Translations under genes and position numbers: made by a program | Shown here: positions 1 to 5,641 of the stretch, piece after piece | Numbering within the stretch: position 1 is the stretch's first letter | Layout of the letters: each line of letters opens with the position of its first letter | Assembly (NCBI GenBank): GCA_016282815.1 | Contig: JAEELU010000127.1 | Coordinates: 1-7,485, forward strand | Length of the DNA: 7,485 nucleotides | Reading direction: 5' to 3' | Source: Acholeplasmatales bacterium | Lineage (GTDB): Bacteria > Bacillota_I > Bacilli_A > Acholeplasmatales > Anaeroplasmataceae | Notes under the pieces: model-generated | The model's input: the letters and a program-made list of their open reading frames with translations, nothing else | What the model was told of the DNA's origin: nothing | Databases searched by the model: none

Positions 1-51
1 ATTCATGGAATAGTATACCTAATATTTACAAAGAGATTTTAGGAGATTTTT

Positions 52-747
52 ATGAGAAAAAAGGAATTAATAATATCAATAGCAGTAGCAGTAGCTTCTG
101 CACTACTATTTCTTGCAATATCATTAATAGTATTCTTAAATCATGGTGAGACAGCATTTGATAACAGCGTTAGAGACTCTGTATATCAAATGAGAGGATC
201 TAATGGTGGATTTATATACTATTTATTTAGAATAATTACAGAATTTGGATATTTATATGTAGCTATAGTAATTGGTGTAATTGGTATAGTTTATACTGGT
301 ATAGATAGAGGCTTAATATTATATGTATTTGGCTTCTTATTAGAGGCTACATTAAATGTAGTATTTAAATCTATGTTTAATAGAGAAAGACCACTAGAGG
401 AAATGAGATGGATGGTTGATAAAGAATCATCATTCCCTTCAGGCCATTCCGCTACAGTTGCGTTTATTTATCCATATATTACATATTATTTATTTAAGAA
501 TAAGAAACAAAATTGGTTAAAATATACAGCTCTTGCAGGTACAGTAGTAATAATACCACTTGTAATGTTCTCAAGACTTGTAATGGGTATGCATTATTTC
601 ACTGATGTAGTTGCCGGCTTCTCTATCGGTTTATTTAGTGCAGCTATCACAGTAATGGTATATTTATTATTTGAAAAATATGATTTATTCACAAAGGGCT
701 TTATAAATTTCTTTGGTAAGAAAAATGAAAAGGATACTAACAATTAG
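52..747 (+). CDS. PAP2-family membrane lipid phosphatase
   Basis: Type 2 phosphatidic acid phosphatase of 231 residues. Enzymes of this family remove phosphate from lipid (pyro)phosphates, such as undecaprenyl pyrophosphate or phosphatidylglycerol phosphate, at the outer face of the membrane. The three catalytic motifs are intact: K106-x6-R113-P114, then PSGH at 129-132, then S174-R175-x5-H181-x3-D185; H132, H181 and D185 would be the nucleophile/charge-relay residues. About six hydrophobic segments are visible, the first at residues 6-29 directly after a short basic start. The ATG at 52 is supported by AGGAG at 41-45 with a six-base gap. The gene overlaps the following apbE gene by 23 bases, so the two are probably co-transcribed and translationally coupled. 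The substrate cannot be read from the sequence. The neighbouring electron-transfer genes suggest, but do not show, a role in polyprenyl-lipid metabolism. Confidence 0.93.
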   Translation: MRKKELIISIAVAVASALLFLAISLIVFLNHGETAFDNSVRDSVYQMRGSNGGFIYYLFRIITEFGYLYVAIVIGVIGIVYTGIDRGLILYVFGFLLEATLNVVFKSMFNRERPLEEMRWMVDKESSFPSGHSATVAFIYPYITYYLFKNKKQNWLKYTALAGTVVIIPLVMFSRLVMGMHYFTDVVAGFSIGLFSAAITVMVYLLFEKYDLFTKGFINFFGKKNEKDTNN

Positions 748-1669
748 TTTATTCTTCGTATTAACATTTTTGATGACATCTTGTAATACAAATAAATATT
801 ACGAATGTGTACCAATTAATGTATTTGATACATACGCAAATATTGTTTTTTATCAGGATGGATACGAGGATAGCTATAATGCAATAAAAAGAAAATTAAA
901 TGAAATATCTAGGGACACAAATGATTTCTCTTCAAATGGAACTAATAATAGTGTTTATGATTTAAATATTAAAAGAGAGCTTGAGGTAAGTGATACCCTA
1001 AAGGATATCATTGTTTATTCTAATAATCTTATTAGTGATACTGATGGCTATTTTAATCCATATATGGGTAGATTAAATCATAAATGGAAGGATGCCATTA
1101 AGGAAAAGAGAATATTATCAAAGGATGAAATAGATAATGAGCTAAATATCATTAATAATACATCTATAGAAATTAATGGTAATTTAGTTAAGATAAATGG
1201 TGATGGTAATATTGATTTAGGTGGAGTAGTAAAGGGCTATGCACTTGAATGGACACGTAAATACCTAAATGATCACAATATTACTAAATATTATTTAGAT
1301 TATGGCTCATCAAGTGTTTATATTGGTGATATATCTATTAATGTTAAAATCACTAAGCCATATGAAAGTGGCTATATGGAAAGCTTTGATGCTATAAATA
1401 TGGGTATCGCAACATCAAATGGTAAGCATCAAAATATGATGATTGATGGTGTAAGATATCATCATCTAATTAATCCATTTACTGGATATCCATCAAATAA
1501 TTATGATTCAATTAGTGTAATTGGAAATATCGATAATGGCTTATTAGATGCCTATTCAACTGCGATATTTTCTATGGAAGAATCTAAGGCGATTGAATTT
1601 GCTAAAAATAAAGAATTAGATCTAATATTATATAAGAACGGAATAAGTACTTATAAAAAGAACAAATAG
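725..1669 (+). CDS. apbE: FAD:protein FMN transferase (ApbE family) lipoprotein, FmnB-like
   Basis: ApbE-family flavin transferase, which moves FMN from FAD onto a Thr of extracytoplasmic target proteins in a Mg2+-dependent reaction. The start is taken at ATG 725 (314 residues). This gives a basic n-region, a hydrophobic stretch and a lipobox-like MTSC with Cys20, so the protein should be a membrane-anchored lipoprotein. An in-frame TTG at 713 adds only four residues and has no ribosome site. Family landmarks in order (residues from ATG 725): FDT at 34-36; DGYFNPYMGRLNHKW near 107-121; the flavin/ATP-loop motif IDLGGVVKGYA at 163-173; TSNG near 230; HHLINPFTGYP at 246-256; and D275-x3-T279 (DAYST), the usual metal-binding pair. 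The usual GG after the IDLGG block reads YGSSS here, a small deviation. Its position before eetA/eetB homologues points to FmnB of flavin-based extracellular electron transfer. No FMN-bind target protein is in view. The ribosome site is weak, so translation probably depends on coupling to the upstream gene. Confidence 0.93.
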   Translation: MKRILTISLFFVLTFLMTSCNTNKYYECVPINVFDTYANIVFYQDGYEDSYNAIKRKLNEISRDTNDFSSNGTNNSVYDLNIKRELEVSDTLKDIIVYSNNLISDTDGYFNPYMGRLNHKWKDAIKEKRILSKDEIDNELNIINNTSIEINGNLVKINGDGNIDLGGVVKGYALEWTRKYLNDHNITKYYLDYGSSSVYIGDISINVKITKPYESGYMESFDAINMGIATSNGKHQNMMIDGVRYHHLINPFTGYPSNNYDSISVIGNIDNGLLDAYSTAIFSMEESKAIEFAKNKELDLILYKNGISTYKKNK

Positions 1670-1687
1670 TACTGGAGTTGATCAAAA

Positions 1688-2044
1688 TTGAAAAGAAGAA
1701 ATGATATTATCTTAATATTTATTATTTTAGCTGGTATTGTTTCTCTTTTTATTTTTGTCTTTATGAGAAATAGCTATGGTGATGTGCCTTATGTTAATAT
1801 ATATCATCAGGATAAGGTGTTATATTCTGTACCACTTGAAAAGAATGATAGGATAACAGTAGAGGGCGATATCTCTAAAATGGTTATTGTAATTAAAAAT
1901 GGTAGGGTACATGTAGAGGAAAGTGGCTGTGATAATCAAATATGTGTTCATGAGGGTGAAAAGAGTAGCCTTAATGAAATGATTACCTGCCTCCCTAATA
2001 AAATATATATAAGGATAGGTAAAAGAATAGATGTCAATAGTTAA
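1688..2044 (+). CDS. eetA: NusG domain II-containing membrane protein, EetA-like
   Basis: Protein of 118 residues with one N-terminal membrane anchor (about residues 8-26) and an extracytoplasmic NusG domain II-type fold. The family signature is clear: a hydrophobic strand ending in NGRVHVEESG, then C81-x4-C86-x14-C101 in the frame SGCDNQICVHEG...ITCLPN, then a final IYIRI strand. It starts at TTG 1688, with GGAG at 1674-1677 ten bases upstream; no in-frame ATG fits before the membrane segment. It lies 18 bases after apbE and overlaps the next gene by 14 bases. Proteins of this type next to a Gx-transporter gene are EetA of the Listeria/Lactiplantibacillus FLEET locus, where EetA and EetB are needed for extracellular electron transfer by a mechanism not yet defined. 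The EetA assignment rests on domain plus gene order. The three conserved cysteines could form a disulfide or redox site, which is inference. Confidence 0.88.
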   Translation: MKRRNDIILIFIILAGIVSLFIFVFMRNSYGDVPYVNIYHQDKVLYSVPLEKNDRITVEGDISKMVIVIKNGRVHVEESGCDNQICVHEGEKSSLNEMITCLPNKIYIRIGKRIDVNS

Positions 2045-2534
2045 AAGATGGGTAATAATTGCCATGCTTTTAGCTATGGCAATAATATTAAGTATAGTTG
2101 AATCATTTATTCCTATTTGGATTCCTGGAGTAAAGCTTGGTTTAGCTAATGTAATAATTTTAATAATGCTTTATGAATTTAAATCAGGAGAAGCCTTCTT
2201 AGTTCAGCTATTAAGAATATTTTTAGCATCACTTCTTAGAGGTACATTTTTAGGACCACAGTTTGCGATGAGTATAGCAGGTGGATTATTAGCATTTATA
2301 GGAATGTTCCTATTTGTTAGAATTAAGTTATTTACACCTGTAGGAGTAAGTGCTATAGGAGCTATATTTCACGCTACAGGACAGATACTTGCAGCAATGT
2401 GGATACTTGGAACAGGCGCTGTAGTTTATTACCTTCCGTTTATAATGCTTTTATCACTTGGAACAGGTATTTTATCAGGTGTAGTTGCGGAAATGTATTT
2501 AAAGAGAAGTATAACGAATAAATTCATAGAATAG
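2031..2534 (+). CDS. eetB: Gx transporter family membrane protein, EetB-like
   Basis: Small integral membrane protein of 167 residues, with about five hydrophobic segments across nearly its whole length. Gx-transporter family landmarks (often annotated heptaprenyl diphosphate synthase component I) are PGVKLGLAN at 32-40, R62 in QLLRIF, SIAGG at 81-85, and GAIFHATGQ at 110-118. The fold resembles ECF-type S components, so a small ligand may be bound or carried, but the substrate is unknown. The start ATG 2031 lies inside the end of eetA (14-base overlap), with AAGGAT at 2011-2016 upstream. In FLEET loci the eetA-eetB pair is constant and needed for quinone-linked extracellular electron transfer. 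No terminator of its own follows. The first hairpin with a U-tract downstream is the glnA leader attenuator at 2621-2656, so the operon transcript may end there or read into glnA. Confidence 0.88.
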   Translation: MSIVKRWVIIAMLLAMAIILSIVESFIPIWIPGVKLGLANVIILIMLYEFKSGEAFLVQLLRIFLASLLRGTFLGPQFAMSIAGGLLAFIGMFLFVRIKLFTPVGVSAIGAIFHATGQILAAMWILGTGAVVYYLPFIMLLSLGTGILSGVVAEMYLKRSITNKFIE

Positions 2535-2546
2535 TAGCGATTTAGA

Positions 2547-2575
2547 TTGACAAAGGCATATTATTTTAGTATTAT
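2547..2575 (+). promoter_or_regulatory. Housekeeping sigma promoter of glnA
   Basis: TTGACA at 2547-2552, a 17-base spacer and TATTAT at 2570-2575: a perfect -35 and a one-mismatch -10 at ideal spacing. Transcription should begin about 2581-2583, right at the base of the first leader hairpin, giving a leader of about 110 bases before the glnA ATG. The promoter starts 12 bases after the eetB stop, so glnA is an independent unit even though readthrough from the eet operon is possible. Confidence 0.85.
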
Positions 2576-2580
2576 TGTTT

Positions 2581-2626
2581 TGAGCAATGGGGCTCAGATT
2601 TAATAATTAATTTGCAATGTAGCGTA
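2581..2626 (+). promoter_or_regulatory. Tandem hexaloop hairpins, candidate ANTAR-protein antitermination site of glnA
   Basis: Hairpin P1: TGAGC (2581-2585), loop AATGGG (2586-2591), GCTCA (2592-2596). Hairpin P2: TTTGC (2611-2615), loop AATGTA (2616-2621), GCGTA (2622-2626); its pairs are C-G, G-C, U-G, a U-U mismatch and U-A. Both loops have six bases with A at position 1 and G at position 4, the features known for RNA targets of ANTAR-domain regulators (EutV, NasR, NitR). The two copies of GCAATGnnGC (2584-2593 and 2614-2623) are exactly 30 bases apart. The 3' arm of P2 is also the start of the terminator 5' arm, so P2 and the terminator exclude each other. The expected outcome is that a bound ANTAR protein stabilises P2 and allows readthrough into glnA. 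The regulator gene is not in the window. P2 is weak by itself, as expected if protein binding is needed. Confidence 0.72.
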
Positions 2627-2662
2627 GTGGGGGACCACTATGCTTTATTTTTTATTAAATCT
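2596..2662 (+). repeat. 11-bp perfect inverted repeat enclosing the attenuator
   Basis: AGATTTAATAA at 2596-2606 is the exact reverse complement of TTATTAAATCT at 2652-2662. In the leader RNA this would close a long helix around P2 and the terminator, and it includes the end of the U-tract. It may make the terminator work in both directions or shape refolding of the leader after readthrough; the role is inferred. Confidence 0.6.
2621..2656 (+). terminator. Leader attenuator (intrinsic terminator) before glnA
   Basis: Ten-pair stem AGCGTAGTGG (2621-2630) with CCACTATGCT (2635-2644), including one G-U pair, loop GGGA, followed by TTATTTTTTATT at 2645-2656. It lies between the glnA promoter and the glnA start, so it works as an attenuator. 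It could also end transcripts coming from the eetB operon. Its first six bases are shared with hairpin P2 (five with the P2 3' arm, one with the loop). Confidence 0.85.
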
Positions 2663-2691
2663 AAACAAATATATAGAAAAGAGGAAACAAA

Positions 2692-4047
2692 ATGAGTAGT
2701 TACACAAAGGATGACATACGTCGTATCGTTAAGGAGGAAAACATCAGATATATCCGTATGATGTTTACTGATATGCTAGGTATGTTAAAGAACGTTGAAA
2801 TCCCTGTATCAAGATTAGATGATGCTTTATCTAATCAGGTTATGTTTGATGGTTCATCAATTGAGGGATTCGTAAGAATTTATGAGGCAGATATGTTTTT
2901 ACATCCTGACCTAGATACATTCTTAGTATTAAGCTGGGAAAACACAGCATATGGTAAGGTTGCAAGATTTATTTGTGATGTTTACCGTCCAGGAGGAAAG
3001 GATGGAGAGCACATTCCATTCGAAGGAGATCCTAGAGGAGTATTAAAGAGAAACATAGAAAGAATGAATAAGCTTGGCTATAAGGCATTTAACTGTGGTG
3101 TTGAGCCTGAATTCTTCCTATTTAAATTAAATGAAAAGGGCGCTCCAACACTAGAGTTCAATGACCATGGTGGATATTTCGATTTAGCACCAGTTGATAG
3201 CGCTGAGGATTGTCGTAGAGACATCGTATTAGAATTACAAAAGATTGGCTTCACTATTGAAGCTGCTCACCATGAGGTTTCAAATGGTCAGCATGAAATC
3301 AACTTCAAGTTTGATTCAGCAGTAGAGGCTTGTGATAATGTTCAAACATTTAAGCTAGTTGTTAAGAATATCGCAAGACGTCATGGCCTACACGCAACAT
3401 TTATGCCAAAGCCAGTTGAGGGTATCAATGGTAGTGGTATGCATGTTAACTGTTCTTTATTAACTAAGGATGGTAAGAATGCATTCTATGATGAGAAAAC
3501 ACCTAATCAGCTATCTGAGGTAGCAAATAAGTGGATTTCTGGTATTCTAGATCACGCTAAGGGCTTCTGTTTAATCACAAACCCAATCGTTAATTCATAT
3601 AAGAGAATCGTTCCAGGCTATGAAGCACCATGCTATATTTCATGGAGTGATTCAAATCGTTCAACAATGATTAGAATTCCTGCAGCTCGTGGTATGAAGA
3701 CTAGAACTGAGGTTAGATCAGTTGATGTTGCTGCAAACCCATATTTAGCTATCGCTGCAATTTTAGCTGCAGGCTTAGATGGTGTTGAGGGTAACTGTAC
3801 AAAGAGAGAGCCTATTTATGATAACCTATATGCAATGACTGACGAGGAGCGTGAAGCAATCGGTGTTGATTCACTTCCTGCAAGCCTATATGATGCAGTA
3901 TTAGCATTTAAGAAGGATAAGCTAATTCAGGATGCTATGGGTGAGCATATTACTACGAAAATCATTGAAGCTAAGACAATCGAGTGGAATGAATTTAGAA
4001 GACATGTATCTGATTGGGAAATAAAGAGATATATCAATAGATATTAA
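2692..4047 (+). CDS. glnA: Glutamine synthetase, type I (GSI-alpha)
   Basis: Makes glutamine from glutamate, ammonia and ATP in the cytoplasm as a dodecamer; 451 residues against about 444 for Bacillus GlnA. Signatures: latch DGSSIEGF at 53-60; metal ligands in GVEPEFFLF (E138, E140); HHEVSNGQHEI at 193-203; ATP-binding MPKPVEGINGSGMH at 238-251 (H251); glutamate flap NPIVNSYKR at 297-305; substrate residues in SDSNRS (R323) and E340-x-R342; ANPYLAIAA at 348-356. Arg62 sits where the Arg for glutamine feedback inhibition lies in Bacillus GS. The GSI-beta insertion and adenylylation Tyr site are absent, so this is a feedback-inhibited alpha enzyme. The C-terminus (EWNEFRRHVSDWEIKRYINRY) resembles the Bacillus tail that contacts GlnR/TnrA, though neither regulator is here. 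AAGAGG at 2679-2684 precedes the ATG by seven bases. Codon choice is richer in C-ending codons and AAG than in neighbours, as expected for a highly expressed gene. Confidence 0.98.
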   Translation: MSSYTKDDIRRIVKEENIRYIRMMFTDMLGMLKNVEIPVSRLDDALSNQVMFDGSSIEGFVRIYEADMFLHPDLDTFLVLSWENTAYGKVARFICDVYRPGGKDGEHIPFEGDPRGVLKRNIERMNKLGYKAFNCGVEPEFFLFKLNEKGAPTLEFNDHGGYFDLAPVDSAEDCRRDIVLELQKIGFTIEAAHHEVSNGQHEINFKFDSAVEACDNVQTFKLVVKNIARRHGLHATFMPKPVEGINGSGMHVNCSLLTKDGKNAFYDEKTPNQLSEVANKWISGILDHAKGFCLITNPIVNSYKRIVPGYEAPCYISWSDSNRSTMIRIPAARGMKTRTEVRSVDVAANPYLAIAAILAAGLDGVEGNCTKREPIYDNLYAMTDEEREAIGVDSLPASLYDAVLAFKKDKLIQDAMGEHITTKIIEAKTIEWNEFRRHVSDWEIKRYINRY

Positions 4048-4055
4048 TAAAATGT

Positions 4056-4084
4056 AGGATTTGATTGATTTCAAATCCTTTTCT
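4056..4084 (+). terminator. Intrinsic terminator of glnA
   Basis: Perfect nine-pair stem AGGATTTGA (4056-4064) with TCAAATCCT (4071-4079), six-base loop, followed by TTTTCT. It begins nine bases after the glnA stop codon. The tail is short but the stem is perfect. Confidence 0.85.
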
Positions 4085-4104
4085 ATTGCTATAAAATATG
4101 AAAA

Positions 4105-4190
4105 ACTTTCCGATTTTTGCAAATTTTGGTATATAAAACTTTCCGATTTTTGCAAATTATGGTATATAAAACTTTCCGATTTTTGCAAAT
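4105..4190 (+). repeat. 33-bp tandem direct repeats upstream of the ATPase gene
   Basis: The core ACTTTCCGATTTTTGCAAAT begins at 4105, 4138 and 4171, a fixed 33-base period. Two full units (4105-4137, 4138-4170) differ at one base in the TTTGG/TATGG segment, and the third copy stops after the 20-base core at 4190. The match extends three bases further left, to 4102. Each core carries the palindrome TTTGCAAA. Units abut with no unique spacers, so this is not CRISPR. The last copy ends five bases before the -35 of the ATPase promoter, so the repeats sit where iterated protein-binding sites would act. Read on the minus strand the 33-base unit gives an 11-residue repeat (LQKSESFIYxN) running into antisense glnA; I judge that non-coding. 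Confidence 0.9.
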
Positions 4191-4195
4191 CACAC

Positions 4196-4223
4196 TTGAA
4201 TAATGGCTTAGTTATGCTATAAT
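4196..4223 (+). promoter_or_regulatory. Promoter of the ATPase gene
   Basis: TTGAAT at 4196-4201, a 16-base spacer and a perfect TATAAT at 4218-4223, with the extended -10 TGC just before it (4215-4217). Transcription should start about 4230, leaving a leader of some 16 bases with AAGGTG at 4232-4237 as ribosome site. It lies directly after the third repeat copy. Confidence 0.75.
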
Positions 4224-4245
4224 TATCATAGAAGGTGATGCAATC

Positions 4246-5589
4246 ATGTTTAAAAGAAAAATATATGACAAATTATTAAAATGGAAAGAAGAATCAGAAG
4301 CAAAACACGCCTTATTAATTGAGGGTGCAAGACGTATTGGGAAAACAACGGTAGCTGAGGAACTTGGCAAAAATGAATTTGTAGCTTACAAAACCATTGA
4401 TTTTTCAAAAAACGCTGAAAAGTATAGCGGAGTTTTTAAAAACCTTGATAATATAGATGATTTTTATAGTGAATTCTTTTTACAATTAGGCATGTCACCT
4501 TTACCAAATGGAAGCTTGATTATTTTTGATGAGATACAATTTCTACCTATTGCAAGACAAGCAATAAAGCATTTGGTTGCTGATGGTAGATATTATTTTA
4601 TTGAAACTGGTTCGTTGGTATCTATAAAGGAAAATACTCAAGGAATTTTAATTCCATCTGAAGAAGAATCAATTGAAATGTATCCAATGGATTATGAGGA
4701 ATTTTTATGGGCATTAGGATTGAATTTTGAAGCAGATACATTACGTAACTACTATAGTTCTAGAAAAAAACCATCTCTAGATAGTCATCAACAACTTATA
4801 AAGCATTTTAGAATGTATTTGTCAATTGGTGGTATGCCTCAAGCAGTTGCAAAATATGTTGAAACAAAAGATTATTATGAAGTAGATAAAATAAAGAAAA
4901 GGATTGTAAATCTATACGAAGAAGATTTGAAAAAAATAGACAACAAATATGGAACAATATGCTCACTTGTTTGGAAGGAAATACCTTCAATGCTATCTAA
5001 GCATTCTACAAGATTCTTAGTGTCTTCAGTAGATGAAAGAGCTGATTCAATTCTTTTTAAAAATACATTAGATAAGTTAATTGAATCTAAAATGGTGATT
5101 CCTGTATTTAGGTGTAATGATCCTAGTAGTGAATTTGTACTAGGCAAGGATGAAACAAAATTCAAATTATATTTTTCTGATGTTGGGCTATTTACTTCAA
5201 TTATATATTCTAGTGAAAGAATGGAAGATAATGATGTATATCAACGTTTAATACTTGACAAACTACACACAAATTTGGGCATGCTATATGAAAATGCATG
5301 TGCTCAGTCAATATGTGCTAGTGGTTATGAACCGTTTTATTATTCATGGAAAGAGAAAAAAGATGATGATAAAGAAACAAATTATGAAATTGATTTTATC
5401 ATCTCTAAAAATGGTAAAATAATACCAATAGAAGTAAAATCAAACAAAGTATCATCAAATGCATCAATAGAAACATTTAGGAAAAAATTTTCAAAAAGAA
5501 TAAAAGAAAGTTATTATATTAAATCGAAACCATTAGATTATGGAGATAATATAACATATTTACCATTTTACATGTTATTTTGTTTATAA
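4246..5589 (+). CDS. AAA-type ATPase with C-terminal DUF4143/PD-(D/E)XK-like domain
   Basis: Protein of 447 residues of the widespread ATP-binding protein family with an N-terminal AAA ATPase and C-terminal DUF4143. Walker A is GARRIGKTT at 27-35 (K33). Walker B is LIIFDEIQ at 91-98 (D95, E96). A sensor-1-like strand ending ETGS lies at 120-123. Residues 190-260 (YLSIGGMPQAV...) are the helical/winged region usual for the family. The C-terminal part has LYENACAQSI at 347-356, EIDF at 381-384 and IPIEVKS at 393-399; D383, E396 and K398 fit a PD-(D/E)XK nuclease core, which may or may not be active. The cellular function of the family is not established. ATG 4246 follows AAGGTG by eight bases. 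Lysine is coded mostly by AAA while neighbours use much AAG, and 33-bp repeats stand directly upstream; together these suggest acquisition as a module. No terminator follows, so transcription may continue into the next gene. Confidence 0.9.
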   Translation: MFKRKIYDKLLKWKEESEAKHALLIEGARRIGKTTVAEELGKNEFVAYKTIDFSKNAEKYSGVFKNLDNIDDFYSEFFLQLGMSPLPNGSLIIFDEIQFLPIARQAIKHLVADGRYYFIETGSLVSIKENTQGILIPSEEESIEMYPMDYEEFLWALGLNFEADTLRNYYSSRKKPSLDSHQQLIKHFRMYLSIGGMPQAVAKYVETKDYYEVDKIKKRIVNLYEEDLKKIDNKYGTICSLVWKEIPSMLSKHSTRFLVSSVDERADSILFKNTLDKLIESKMVIPVFRCNDPSSEFVLGKDETKFKLYFSDVGLFTSIIYSSERMEDNDVYQRLILDKLHTNLGMLYENACAQSICASGYEPFYYSWKEKKDDDKETNYEIDFIISKNGKIIPIEVKSNKVSSNASIETFRKKFSKRIKESYYIKSKPLDYGDNITYLPFYMLFCL

Positions 5590-5604
5590 AATATCAATAA
5601 AATA

Positions 5605-5613
5605 TGTTATCAT
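5605..5613 (+). promoter_or_regulatory. Possible extended -10 promoter of the TrkA_C protein gene
   Basis: TGT-TATCAT (TG at 5605-5606, hexamer at 5608-5613) is an extended -10 element 28 bases before the ATG. No good -35 is seen at 16-18 bases upstream. GAGG at 5631-5634 is the ribosome site, seven bases from the start codon. Confidence 0.35.
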
Positions 5614-5641
5614 TATGTATGTTTAGAAATGAGGTAGTATC

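Noticed and set aside
713..1669. apbE starting at TTG 713
   Set aside because: It adds four residues, has no ribosome site, and the ATG at 725 gives a standard lipoprotein signal peptide.
1820..2065. Minus-strand 81-residue open frame
   Set aside because: Shadow of eetA/eetB with no recognisable domain and no ribosome site.
2576..2691. Glutamine riboswitch (glnA or Downstream-peptide motif) or other metabolite riboswitch before glnA
   Set aside because: None of the conserved core bases I know for these motifs are visible. The paired A1/G4 hexaloops and overlapping terminator fit a protein-bound antiterminator better.
3922..4188. Minus-strand open frame with an 11-residue repeat (LQKSESFIYxN)
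   Set aside because: It is the translation of the 33-bp DNA repeats followed by antisense glnA and the glnA terminator. No promoter or ribosome site is seen and the non-repeat part matches nothing recognisable.
4105..4190. CRISPR array
   Set aside because: The repeat units abut with a fixed 33-bp period and no unique spacers, and no cas gene is present.
4808..5165. Two minus-strand open frames inside the ATPase gene (4808-4990, 4875-5165)
   Set aside because: Both lie wholly inside a well-supported gene on the other strand and show no domain features.
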